Positions 35,416-47,489 of a stretch of 64,000 nt of DNA are shown one piece after another. Position numbers and translations under genes: made by a program. The notes under the pieces were generated by a model. The model worked only from the letters and a program-made list of their open reading frames with translations. It made no database searches and was not told the origin of the DNA. Numbering within the stretch: position 1 is the first letter of the stretch; every line of letters begins with the position of its first letter. Origin of the DNA: Tetracladium setigerum (lineage: Eukaryota > Ascomycota > Leotiomycetes > Helotiales); contig PZJY01000008.1 of the NCBI GenBank assembly GCA_031472005.1, forward strand, positions 930,001 through 994,000, given 5' to 3'.

Positions 35416-37664
35416 ATACTGGGTACTTGATACACCCCAGCGTGGGGGGTTGATGATAGGAGGGCTAGTTCATGGCATCCCTTTTTGTAGTACATAACCC
35501 TGCAATTTTAAAGATTATATCCTGGTGCCAAGTTCCACCGTTGTAACCATGTAAGAATGTGGGCATGGGCTGATAGCGGTCTACGCGGCGTTGAATCGGA
35601 TTTACGAATGATTGTGTTTTTGAGAAAGCCTTCCCGGCGTCAAACGCGCCAGGACTTGAAGTCCTTTGTTCCCCGGAGCACCGAGCCTGCAATACAACGC
35701 TCGGAAGAATATTCTAGAAAGGGACGGAGATTAAGTCCTCTCATTCCAGCCTGGTAATTTGAGGACTTTGGGATGGCAGGGGTGGCATGGGTGTGGAACG
35801 GCTTCGATGCCAGTCACTCCCCTTGTCCTGGGAGCAAACGCCAACGCCTTTACACATACCTTATCATAACCGTATACGAAGGGCAAGGCTCTGCACCATC
35901 CTTTCCCTGGCATCTAGCCTCAAAATTCAACCTTTCATGGAGTCCGAGACTCCAGGGTGATTGTCTGAACAATGCAGTCATTGCAAACGCGATGTTACAG
36001 ACAACGGTAATAGAAACGTGGTGACTGTGTGATAAATTTCGAGGGTAACGCTCCCTTTAGTTATTTTACGTTGATGGTTGCTAATCGCGTTGAACGTGTT
36101 AAATGCGTTATGTGTTTCCCGACTTACAAAGGGTGCAATTTCCACCCTTAACATTAAGCATCTAGGGCTAACAGACGTAGGGGCACACTTCGTGGCACTT
36201 TTGGCGAATGTGCTGTCTTCTGAAATGCCTCTGGCTCGAGAGAAGCGGCGGAAATGAAAAGGGGTTACGAAATGTGGACGAACACCTCAAGCTCGCTTAA
36301 AAGGACTGTTCGAAAAACAAATAATGATGACTCCAACTGTGTCTATGTACTCCATAGCTCGTCTGCCAAATCCAATTTATTGTGCACTCACCATAGAGCG
36401 GCGATGGCAATTATTCGTCACTAGCCAGCCACAAACTCCCAAAATAAATCCTTGCCGGCTGCGACGTTTTCTCCGAGAGAAGAAGTACAACGGTCACGTG
36501 ACATGTCCATCATCCTAACATTTGCCAAACAAATGCTAAGGAATCGACCTAGGTTTTTTTGGGGGGCCGGGGGAGAAGGGGAAGCTCTGCTCTTTCAAAT
36601 ACTTGCTACCTTAAATTTTCTGGTACGAATGATTGAATCAGTTAAATTGTACGCCCATCTAAACCGACTAAGCTCAAGTACTCCGCAGGATACCAACTTC
36701 CACAGGATATGAGCTCCGTGTACCCTGAAGGCGCTGAAGTCAACTCGCAGACGCCTTACCATAATGATCTCCTTCGCCTCTACTTTCACCGCCCATCACG
36801 AGTCCAAACACTCGATTTAAGATTTTTTAGAACAGCCCATATTGGTCTCACTGCCCGAGACGCCCTCCTGGGACCTGCAAGTCTGGAGTGTTTGCAGTTT
36901 GATAATCTCACGATCTTACGAATCTCGACCTTACACTCAAATCGAAGGGATCCGCGACACTAGGGTTTGCAACGGTAGTTGTTGTAACGGAAGCGATTGC
37001 GAGAATGGAAATAGTGAGGGACAGAAGCCGGGAATCGGGTTAAAGGAGAGTCGCAACACTGTACGACAAGCTCTGCTCTTACCCAGGTAACCTGCCGGTC
37101 CTGCAGTAGAGCTGGCGATAGGGAGAAGGAATGGAAGGGCACACAAAGACTCTATAGAATTGAAGCAGAAGCCAATTAATTGGTAGCCTCCCTGCGGGAA
37201 CTAAAATACAATAGAGGTCTTTCAATTGGTACATAAACAATCTATCTGCGGAGGCAGAAGGCGTTATTTTGAATATTTTTGGATACTCTTATAACACTCT
37301 ACAAGTTGAGATGATATTGTCAGACAAAACTGTACCATTATGGATAGAAGTAAGTGTTATATAGCGAGATGATATCGTACGTCTACCTAGCTTATTTACA
37401 GGGTCTCTTAGTTTACCTAAGTTCTAAGAGTGTCGAATAGTCGTACGGACGGCCAATGAGCTCTCATGGCCGGTCTCTGCTTTTAAATATATAAGATATT
37501 AAATTCTTTTCTGATTAGCTATACATGTGAAATTTTTCGATTAATAGATTGTATATCCTTCCCTAGGTTGTCGTATCTTTTTTGCTGGAGTATAAAGTTC
37601 TTCACGTCCGATCCCAGGACTCCATAGCTACTGTAAATTTACTGGTGCCTCTCCCTAAACCTCC
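35416..37664. other. Intergenic, 2.2 kb
   Basis: 3' flank of the dioxygenase, then gene-poor sequence. A GTCACGTGAC palindrome lies near 36493. An 84-residue frame at 36709-36963 has no recognisable domain. 37190-37560 is AT-rich. Confidence 0.45.
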
Positions 37665-38080
37665 TTACTTGTTATCGTGTAGAGATTCAGGACTGGGAGC
37701 CTCGCTCCGAACATATCTTTTTCGATGTTCCTCCGCTTCACCATCTGCCTCTTCTCCATCTTCTGCCTCGTCTTCTTCCTCTGGTTGCGTACTCTTCTTT
37801 GCATTCTTCTCTGTCTTGTCTTCGTCCTCTCCCTCTTTAATGCTTTCGAGTGTGGTTTGGTTCGAGCTTTCTGGACGACTCGACAACTATAGAAGGTTAT
37901 TAGCATGTTTCTAACACCGGCCTTGATATCGAAGCTTTGCAACTAGTGTTATTTCTGATTACTTACCTTAGTCGATAGCGAGGAAAAGACTTTTGTGCTG
38001 GTCTTTCTTATCTTCTTCTTGGTGCCCTCTGGAATATCCATTCCTTCCGATAATTTTGTCTTCTCGATTTGTCTTGTCAT
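37665..38080 (-). CDS. Small acidic Lys/Glu-rich protein
   Basis: Two exons, 38080-37967 and 37886-37665, joined phase 0 by a canonical intron (GTAAGT to TATAG), give 111 residues. The first exon is basic (MTRQIEKTKLSEGMDIPEG, then KKKIRKTSTK); the second is strongly acidic (KEGEDEDKTEKNAKK, EEEDEAEDGEEADGE) and ends SEAPSPESLHDNK. Low complexity and no domain; probably disordered. The in-frame intron supports a real gene, but function is unknown. Confidence 0.5.
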
Positions 38081-39975
38081 TCTTGCGTTTGGAGACTTGT
38101 GAGAGAATAGAGAACCTCAAGATGATTTCGCTCTTCTTGAATCCTGGTATTCGGCCACTTATCAGTCACTTCTCCGCAGATATTGAGGACAATACTTGGC
38201 TGTATTCATTTGGCTTTTGAATAGATACCTTGAAATTTCTACGAATTTTGGTATGATCGGAGTTGGGTTGGAGGAATATTTGCCGAGGATGCAGTTGGAT
38301 CGTGTGGTGGATGAAGGAGGTGGATGGAAAATGAAAGGGAAGAACTTTTTCACAGAACTAGAAAGGCTATCTAAAGATATTTATGATCATGGAAGAGGGA
38401 CATTGTGATAACAGTACACTCTACACTTTGAACGCAACATATAACGAAGTTGAATATTGTGTGTGAATTTGCCAAGACATTTCCCGTGCGTCCATCAGAG
38501 CCGTCAAATCCAAGATCTTCTTCCGACTTCCAAAGAGCTTTTCCTAACCCTGGAGTATGAGAGCGCTGACTGACGATGACTAGCGTATGTCAAAGCGTAG
38601 GTCATCGTTATTTTACGGCTCATAGACTTGCTTGAACTCTAGTCTTTGGCGACTAGGTTCCTTCCCCTCAACCTCTGACTTCGGAATGCACCTCTCAGCG
38701 GGGCCAGGGAACTAGTGTCAGCTTTCTTGCATCAATTTTTGTTTAGTGAGATACAAGGGTGAGTTAAATGCGTGGCTGGATTCAACGCTGGGGAGGGGGT
38801 TGGCAGCCGAAGGATGCATGGAGACTGCTTCTATGTGGTCTCGACCTAACCTATTGTTAGGCCAACCTGGTTCATGGTATGTTTGATAACCTGCATGGAT
38901 ACGTAGCTTTCCCCTACAACTCGGGCGAAAGAAAATTTACTTGTGAACGAATTGAGGGATCGTTGCATGCCCACCGTATCATTTTCACATTATCAGAACA
39001 CCTCAACAAATGAATGTCTCCGCTTTGTCAATTTCAAAACGAGTATCGGCAGGCAATATTGGATCAAACAAGACGCCTTTTCTTTGCTTCTTGATATACC
39101 AACTGATATGCATGGTGTCTAGTTGCTGTTATAAGCAGCCCCCTGTCACCGTGTTGAGATGTCAAGGCATTTTGTTAACAGACCAGAAGCCAAGACCACG
39201 GGTGCGCACTAACAACCGAAAGGACTGTTTACTAAACGCCACCAACATTTCAGAGTCTGGTCATGTTTTCTGCTGAGACGCGACATGGAGGATGGAGATC
39301 TCACCAGCGTTGAATGACCGGTCCTGGAGATTGGTGTTGTGTTCGGACACGGCCAGCCAGTATCCAGGGTTAGGAAAAGTCAGGGAATGAAGCTCATTAC
39401 AACAAATAGGCGAAAACGTGCAGAGCAACGATATTTACTCCTCTCTATTGTGTTCTCACACTGTGAATTGAATTTGATCGAAGAGGTGGAACGTGTTGAA
39501 TACCAGGATAGAGGAAAAGCTTTCGTTATCCGTCGATAAATTACTCGGTATGTCCATAAGTCTGAACAGTCCACTATTTTCTTTGCAAAGGCTGTGCGAA
39601 GGAAAGGCAGCGATCTCACTGGCAGTATTAACGGATTTGGGCTTGAAATTAGCATTTCGTAGTTGGCTCGGCGGAAAAACCCCCCACAGATCAGTTTCTT
39701 TTAAGAGCGGATTCCTCTGGCGAGTGGAGCGGTCAGACTTATGGGTATACCGAGTACTGGAGACGGTGGTATTGCGGCAGTGGCATTGAGATTTAGGGAA
39801 AGCACACGATCCCCGGCAGCTTAGCGGCCCCACCCTGGCGCAATGCACCATTAACTGGGGAGACTATATATAGCCCCTTCAAGGGCATGGAAGAACGCAG
39901 CAACCCTGCTAGTAAAGAAAGAAAACGGTCAAGCACAACCCAAACATGCCAATTTTGATTCATTTTATTAATTTC
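38081..39975. other. Intergenic, 1.9 kb
   Basis: No supportable gene. A 70-residue plus-strand frame (38196-38408) has near-normal composition but no start context or partner exon. 39339-39850 has overlapping frames on both strands without features. Confidence 0.4.
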
Positions 39976-41406
39976 TTACGACGAACCTTGATCCCAAGGA
40001 ACAAAGTGCTGAGCCGAATAGTTCGGATCTGTAATACACTTGACCTCAGCGGGAGGACTTGTCTTCCACTCGATCCGATCTGCTGTGTCAATCGTGCCAT
40101 CCTGGGGCACCCAGCGCGAAACATAACCTTTCAACTCCTTGATCTTCTTCGTCGCCTCATCACTATACTCCACGTTTATTGATGGGATAACGGCAATCTT
40201 ACCGTATCCCAAACGCCACATGTCTTTGCACCACAGTCTAGGTTCGCCTTGGTAGCACTCTTTCTTGTTGGCTGAACGGAACGCAATTTTCTGTTCCAAT
40301 AATGGTTTCGCTGTGAAGGTTGTGGCAACATTCCAGCATGAAAAGACTTGAAAGGGCTTGTGATTTTGATATCTCTCGCGACTAGTTGAATCGTCCCAGA
40401 AGAGGTTCCATGCTGAATTCCAGTTGCCGTCTGAGCCGATTTCAAAGAATGTATTTCCAGTTATGGTTCGTGCAATCCACACATCGTAGAAGGTAGGATC
40501 TGGTCCATATGTCCAGTCCATAGCACAGGTCATGTCGGCTTGCAGGTACGTCCGTTGATGTATGAGCTCCAGAAGATCCTCCGTGCACAAAGTAATGTCG
40601 TTGATGAACACAACTGTGGTATCGGGATCGTACGTCTCTGGGCTTTTTACCAATGCATCGAGGGCTAGATTGCGCAGTTTTGCTAGCGTGGAAATGCGCT
40701 CTGTTTTCTTGGGGTTTAATGTGCTGCTTTGGAGATAGTATTTTATTCCCAACTTCTTCATCTCCTCGTCGATAGATAGTAAGACTTCATATGTACCATC
40801 TTCCGAGCGTCCCTCCACAATCGATAATGCGCAATTCTCAGGTCCAAGGAACTTTATTGTCTCAACCAGTGTCCCGACCAGTCGTGAGAGAACGTTGATA
40901 CATTGATAGAGATCGAGAGCGAAGAATTATTTCGGAAGTGGTTTCGAATATGAAGTCTGTGTATTATTATTTCGTAGATATTCGAATCGTGTGTGTGTTG
41001 GCGCTGGGCACTCTAGCCTTGGAAAGGTATTTGTCGGAAGGATCGAGGATCTCTTTGATATAAACAGGAGCAATCTCGAGCAGAGTCGCATTCGCATCGA
41101 TATACATATATTTAGCTTTTGCCTGTAGGTATGTATTGTTAGATAAATTCATGGTTCTCTTCCTTCGCAGGCGGCGGCGGTTTCGAGTCTCTTGCGAGGG
41201 GTGAAATGCTCGATTCCTGTGGCGAAGGTGGGATTTTCACGACTTGTGCAGATGAGCCATGCACGCCAGCAAGTTTCTGGGCCAAATTAATCCATTGATT
41301 GCGTGCTGTCAACGAGAACGAGGTGTAAATTTAACTGTGAAAGCGATGAAGAAAGTCAGAACGATCAAGAACAAGGCCAGCGCGATTTTCTTGTGGCGCA
41401 GAGACA
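39976..41406 (-). CDS. GT69 alpha-1,3-mannosyltransferase (CMT1-like), damaged 5' half
   Basis: Type II Golgi enzyme of the CAP59/CMT1 (GT69) family. MSLRHKKIALALFLIVLTFF is a signal anchor. A stem (ARNQWINLAQKLAG) is followed by an intron (about 41123-41243; branch CTAAC, acceptor CTACAG), then VYIKEILDPSDKY and FPRLECPAP. The catalytic region (to 39976) has LGPENCALSIVEG, VVFINDITLCTEDLLELI (acidic metal-site region), ADMTCAMDW, FSCWNVATTFTAKPLL and FRSANKKECYQGE. Three defects are seen: one base missing at GG 41322-41323, one apparent extra C near 41026-41027 that changes frame, and an in-frame TAA at 40927-40929 where the family has an aromatic residue before FFALDL. The last is not a homopolymer indel, so the gene may be inactive. 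Confidence 0.65.
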
Positions 41407-42068
41407 TAGCTGAAAACCAAAGACAAGCTGAAATGGACATCCAGCACTAGGAAGCGCACTCAAAGGTTCATCACGGCTATATCTATAGAACTCAAAGAAG
41501 AGCAAAGGATGAACCAAGATGAGCGACTGACGCGATTTACAGGAGTTAGAAATTCGCGTGGACGAATGCATGGAGGTGCATTCTTTTGCGATACGTGAGC
41601 ACTGTAGCCAATAGCAAGCGTCTTGAGCGCGCTCACTCACCTGACAGTAGCGTCTGGCGCGTAGTTAAACTTCCCGGCCTCTCGCAGCGGACGTCAGTCA
41701 GGGATCAAGTTTCAGAAGAACGGGTCTCGGCATGTTTATGTTATAGAGGCAACTCGGAATTGCACTTGTACCAACAACCTCTGTGCATTTGTGTTGGTTT
41801 TCAAAATCTCCCGATAGGTAACTCAGCACCACTCTCATTTCCTTCATGTTGGTTGCCTCTTGGTTGCCTTGCTGTTCCTAGTTTGTTTAGAGAGGCTGTT
41901 GGAATATAGTGTCCCTGTCTACCCCTTTCGCGTCCCCCTTGATTCTTAAAAAAATCCTGCCATGTCCTATCCTCTTTTCTCCTTTACCATTGCTGGTGAT
42001 TTCTATTGTTTGATTATTTGTTCTGTCATTTGCTATACGAGTAATATTTTAGTGCTGAATCATGAGCC
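41407..42068. other. Divergent intergenic
   Basis: About 660 nt between the GT69 gene (-) and the damaged sensor-like gene (+). No additional gene seen. Confidence 0.45.
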
Positions 42069-43154
42069 ATGATTTACTTTGCTTTTATTCCTGCTCTTTG
42101 CGATCTCCAGTCACTTCAAGTTCAAGCTCGCCCTGGATTTCTTCAAAAGCTACTCCATCACCAAGACCCTTCAATCATTCATAATAGCACACTCAAAATC
42201 AACTCCTCGGTTCCCCTTATCTACAAGAGACAGACGAAACCTTTCGACAACGCGTGTGGATTCCTCAACGGTGACTCCGGCAACCTCGAACCGCAGACCA
42301 AGGATATGGATATCGTGTAGATGCGAATGGTCTTTGGAGTGTCTGCCCAACGACCATCATCTGAGCCTCAGACTGTGGTTCAGCGGGTGTATGTGTCGAT
42401 GCTGGGTCGTGCCGATCAGGTTGTGGAAGGACTGGTGTATCCACTTTGACTACTTCACCTGATGTGTAGCATCCATTCTCCCCCGAGATTGCAATGAAAA
42501 TCTGTACTGACATCGCATTGCTGCGTGTAGCTCCGATGAAGGAGCATCTTTCTGTTCCTTCGCTGCCTTAACAGCTGGTCCAGATCAGCTCTACTCATAC
42601 GTTCCTTGTGGGAAAGCTTTCACTTGAGAAGCATTCTTTGCAGCAGCAACAATCACACCTCTTCCGCTTCCCATCACACAAACAACGACAATCAAAGTAT
42701 CTACAATCCCCAAAACAACTACCTCATCCCAGCCACCCCTCACAACAACATCATCAGGTACCTCAGATGCCTCTTCCTCCTCCTCCTCGACTCCCATACG
42801 AGGCATAGACTCCCCAACAATAGACGATCCTTCAGAAACATCCGCTGGAACAGTCACCATCGAAAAGAACCCACCCAATAACGTCGGCGCCATAGTCGGT
42901 GGTGCCATAGCTGGGATAGCTTTAATTTGCCTCACCACACTGGGCATATTTTATCTTCGAAATATCGTCGAGAACATCCACCTCTGACTGAAGGTAACCT
43001 ACAGCAGCCAGCGGCAGAGCCGTACGTATATCGGACTACAGAGGCGCAGACAGCGGGTCTACATGAGAAGGATGGCAGTGGTACATTGTATGGAAAGGAT
43101 GCGGAGAGCGAGAGGAAGAGCAGGCGATGGACTACCTATGAAATGCCTGGGTAA
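42069..43154 (+). pseudogene. Degenerate single-pass membrane sensor-like gene
   Basis: Pieces of one protein lie in order but in shifting frames: an N-terminal hydrophobic start (MIYFAFIPALCDLQSLQVQA), CGFLNGD, then RVDANGLWSVCPTTII, ASDCGSAGVCVD, CSSDEGASFCSFAAL and YSYVPCGKAFT, then a Thr/Ser/Pro-rich stalk, a transmembrane helix (VGGAIAGIALICLTTLGIFY) and a cytosolic tail (YRREHPPLTEGNLQQ to WTTYEMPG). This is the plan of fungal Mid2/WSC-like surface proteins, though no full WSC domain is identified. One-base losses are needed near 42284 (CC), 42464 and 42943 (AAA), and three in-frame TGA codons remain (before ASDCG, after NENLY, after GKAFT). Most likely a decayed gene. Confidence 0.5.
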
Positions 43155-43966
43155 TTGTTTTATATTTGGCATAAATGTTTGTAATTCGGAATGATACTTT
43201 TAACACTTAGAGTGGGGTATGGGTTTCTATGAGACATGAGATTTGAGCGCGTTGGTGAATATCGTCTTTGTGCCAGAGAGAATGTCTCCTACTGCACATC
43301 CCCCACCAAAAGAAGAAATCAAATATAAGTACTTAATATTTTATGGAATATTCTCCCCAGGCTCAGTGAAAGGTTATGGACACTCATCTTGACCCATTTC
43401 CTTACTCGTTATTATTTGTAGCAAAGTAGAAAATTGCAAGCGATACAAGGAAGTTTTAGGATTTCTCGCTAGTGTCGCAAAAACCTTGACGAGTATTGTA
43501 TATTGCTGGGAACTCGTCTACCGCGCGCAACACAGACCTACTACATAGTAGTGTATGATCTTGATTTGCATTTCAGCAACTTTTCTTCCGTATTTCGGAA
43601 ATTTCGGGCTGGAAAGACCAAATATCTGACTACTATCCGAACACCAGACAATAGCTCGGATGCTGACTGAAGATGATAAGCACAGGGATTGGTGAGAACC
43701 TTGCTTTTAAACTTGTTCTATTTGTTAGACACGTTTTTGGGGGCAATTATGCAAACTTGGTTGAGCGGAAGGAAGAATAAAAATGGCGTCAAACTTATTG
43801 GTAGTGACAGAATTCCTTGCATCAAATAGATTTTAATTATCTCGATTTCTCCTAATTAAATCCCAAGCTCAAACTCAATTTTATTTATATCCCATCCACA
43901 AACTGAACAACTATGCGCCAAACATGTCCGCAGATTCCATACAGATCCAGGTTTCTGAGAATATGC
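43155..43966. other. Intergenic
   Basis: About 810 nt, AT-rich, convergent 3' flanks. Nothing recognised. Confidence 0.45.
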
Positions 43967-44730
43967 TCACTGATGGCTATGTTTGTCATCCGAATTGGAC
44001 TGCGACTTGTCAAAGGGAGAAGCGCCAGCATCCTCGTCCATGATGTCGTCCTCGTCCATGATGTCGTCCTCGTCCATGATGGCGTCTCCGAACAACATCT
44101 CGGTGTAGGATTGCTCTGCTGTGCCATTGATCGGTAGATACTCTGCCGTAGAGCCATCATCAGAACGTGGAATATCGCTGGACGCCTGGCTCCTAGACTC
44201 GTAGTAATCGACAGACTGAGTGTCTGGGAGGTATCCATAGGCCATTTGGTTCGAGACCTCCTCGACGTGATGGTTTGGCTCCTGTGGCTGGACGTAGTCC
44301 ACTGAGTCTGTAACTTATCAGAATATGCTGCGCAAAATACTCCAATGCCTTGATTTCTAGTGAATGTTTACAAACCTGGATGTTGAGCAGGAGAATACTG
44401 CATGCTAGCAAGAGCAATCAAGCTCACAAGGCTCCGAGCATCTGAATAAATCAGCTATTGAACCATAACAAATGACCACAGAAGAGAGTATTGATTGCTT
44501 CAATTTTTCTCACCTATCGCAGTCATTTCATGTTTTTTTTGCAGATGTCCTTGAAGTCTTGCTTTGCGTTTTGTCGAATAGGAACATCCGGGAAAATTAC
44601 AACCTTTCAGTGGACCATGAACATCGTCACAGTGGCGTGGTAGATCTCGAGAACGCGAAAAGCCCGATCCACACTGAAGACAGTGTGTAAGGGGCTCTCT
44701 GGGGTATGATCTAGTTGGCGGTTGAGCCAT
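43967..44730 (-). CDS. Small C2H2 zinc-finger protein A
   Basis: Exons 44730-44514, 44441-44376 and 44307-43967 give 207 residues; both introns are phase 1. Two adjacent C2H2 fingers sit at residues about 15-65: CLQCGSGFSRSRDLPRHCDD and CNFPGCSYSTKRKARLQGHL (then QKKH). The rest is acidic and Tyr/Gln-rich, with three tandem IMDEDD hexapeptides encoded by an 18-bp repeat (about 44031-44085) near the C-terminus. Probably a nuclear DNA-binding protein. A gene of the same finger spacing and exon layout lies at 48436-49148, suggesting an old duplication. Confidence 0.65.
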
Positions 44731-45566
44731 CTCGACGAGGTCTTGTGAAAGGTTTGGCGGTTGTTACTGTTGGGAAGAAGCGATGATGGCAAAATCTTTG
44801 ATGCTTTTCCTTAGTTGACATCTTGTCTTTTATATTCTCCAAGCGTTTGAATGAGCCCAAATCATTGTCAAAGCGTCATCTTAGACCGCCTGGAACCGAT
44901 AGCCGTTCGATGAGCTTGCAGTGCGTTGCAGCGCGTTGGAGCGTGTTGCATCTGGTCTGCATCGAGAATCATTGCTTCGTATGAAAGTAAGGCGTTCGTC
45001 GGGTCTGGAAGAAGCTGTCAAAAATGGCAAGCTTGAAGGGAAACAACCTCGAGAGAAAGTGGATCATTGTGTTGTCTTGATAGTCCGGGGAGAAGGGCTA
45101 GTCTACTTCCGCTGTGCCTTCCACATCACAGACGCATCGCTCCTCTTTCCCCTCTTCCCATTCTCTTTCCAATCCAGGCTTAAATTTTTTAACAGTGAAT
45201 TAGAATCGTGCCAGTATTAGTTGTTGGATCTTCCTTGTCCTATCAACATGCAGGACTCGCATCTACTCGGCCCAGGTGTTCAATTTCATTTGTTTCAGCA
45301 TGCAACCATTTCAGTAAAGTTAAGACAACCGAGAAGAGACCCAGAGCTCAGATCCGGAATAGAAGAATGAATATTGCTTCTCTTTGCATAGATTTTAGAG
45401 TTTCTGGATCGTTAGGAAGTCAGTAAAATTGATTAGACTCATTCCACCTTTGCTTCAGATGCCTCCATTACGGACGAAGACTGTTACTTTCCGTGTTTTC
45501 TGACTATCAAAACGGTGGGCTCTATTCTACCGCTACTACATCACCAATTAATTCAATTCCAGTGCC
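44731..45566. other. Divergent intergenic
   Basis: About 835 nt between zinc-finger gene A (-) and the small plus-strand gene. No feature recognised. Confidence 0.4.
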
Positions 45567-45970
45567 ATGGACACGTCTCGTAGCCATGCAGAAGAGAGGT
45601 ACGTGCCGTCTCGTCATATATTGCAGTTCCCAGACGGAGAGAAAGGTGCCAAGGTGATAATCCTGTACTGGAGGCCAAAAGATATCTCATTCTCGGAGAT
45701 TATGCTGCAGCGAGTGAGAAGAATGAGATCTCGGTGAGCCTTTCTGTACTAATGACATGACGGGTGCATCAGTTGTGTTGGATTGTCGAATAGAACGACG
45801 TGTTGGATTGGTTCCTAAACGTGAGAAAGAGCATATGTGGGGAAACTTGGCTTTTTCGAGAGACCCTGGATGTTCATACCTACAACTTTAGTTGCAAAGA
45901 ACAGTTGCTTCTATTGCACTACTTCTGCCCACATATTCGGTACGATCGATGCTTGTTCCCATTCGGCTGA
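45567..45970 (+). CDS. Small orphan protein, 98 residues
   Basis: Exons 45567-45598, 45646-45733 and 45794-45970 join in frame through GTACGT...AAAG and GTGAGC...ATAG introns. The product starts MDTSRSHAEERCQGDNPVLE, contains AKRYLILGDYAAASEKNE and WFLNVRKSICGETWLF, and ends HIRYDRCLFPFG. I do not recognise it. Consistent phases and ordinary composition favour a gene or a recently truncated one; the start is the first ATG in the frame. Confidence 0.35.
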
Positions 45971-47489
45971 GCAGGCCACAAAACGCTTGGCAAGATTGAC
46001 TGGCAGCATTGCAGGCTGACTTGCATTCTTCTCCCTGTTATTAATCCTGCGGTCGATATTTCGTTATTTAAAACATCATCCGAGCGAATCCGCTCAATCA
46101 CTATTGGTTCAGGTCTGAGTCAGTCAAGTTCCGAGCTAGCCTACGTGTTGATGCAGCGCGCCCATATTGTCTTGTCTCCAAGCTTCAAATCCCGTCCAAA
46201 CCACTTTCAGTCGACGTCTATCCGGACAAGAAGCACTAGGTTCACTTCCGAGTTTCATGAGATAGCATATGGAGGCAAAAGCACCCTTGCTACTGGGAAA
46301 TCAAGCCAGCCAAATCGGGCGTACGTTGAGCGTCAGAAATTTCCTAGCCTGGCATGACGAGAGACCATTTGTATACCGCTCGGATTCTTGCATTGCTTTT
46401 GTTCAAGCCCTTTACCCTTTCAATTTACTTTCTTAATAAAGCTCTGCACGGTAGCTGAGCGGCAAATTACGAGTTTTGGACCTGCTTTCGCTTAAGTTGC
46501 CGTGGATGCCTCATATTCAAATGCAGGAAAACCTTGCTAGTGTCCACTCGCTCTCGGTGAGGCTAGGGAACACTTTAGAGAAGGGCAGGGCAGGGAACAG
46601 GCCGTAAGAATTTGCAATATGCCCTGAAAGAAAGGGCACTGTGATGACCCCCCACGTTGAGCAAAAATGCTAAACGGACAGGTATGGCTTCCGAGCGGAG
46701 CGTGCTCCAGAACATACATCTGGCGCCAATTGGAAGAATATTACTGAAAACAAATCCTAAGATTTGCCTCGTGGATAAAACGGCGTCGCTGCATCTGAGA
46801 TCAGGAGGTGGAGAAACTCACCGTGGAGTGTGTTGATTGACAAGAGTAGGTGGATGTGTGACATGCTCCTGTAACCTCGCTCAAAACCCCGACAATGCTG
46901 CTGTCCACAGATAGTACTGAGCCACTTCCGTGTACTAGTCGCGGGTTCAAAATTTACTTCCGCGGGTTAGCCTGAGCCCGATTCGTTTGCCTGCTATTCA
47001 TGATGGGTCGCAGGTAGCAACCATAGCCACCTGACTTTCCCGAGCCTCGCCACGTACCACATCAATGACAACAGAACACAGATCTGTCATGGATTGGGAT
47101 ATTGTACTCCTACACGGTCTGGATTGTATCAAATTTCCCATGCGAAGGCGAGGCGGTCAGAATGTTGAAGTGTTATCGGCCCTCAGGCCTGGCGTGGTCG
47201 TGTCCTGGCCGCCTCAGGAGTCTCGCTTTCAGCGCTAAAACCCAACATGTACATCCGCATTTGGTATTTGTTTTAGTGCCATGCTTCTGGCATTTGGAAA
47301 GGTCGAAAGAGGACCCTGTTTCCCTTGTGAACAATTGGTTACCGTTCGGAACACATGGAATGATCCGCTGCAGTGAAATGCTCACCGCTTCTATGTCCTA
47401 CCTGGATGATTCGTCACGACCAGTACAATGCGGTGCAGATTGCTTAAGCATCAAATCAGAACTATTCTCTACTGCAGCAATGATGCACT
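45971..47489. other. Intergenic, 1.5 kb
   Basis: Frames at 46145-46357 and 47102-47491 lack recognisable features or splice structure. Nothing supportable. Confidence 0.4.

Noticed and set aside
38196..38408. 70-residue plus-strand frame with natural-looking composition
   Set aside because: No initiation context or splice partner could be found; left as unannotated.
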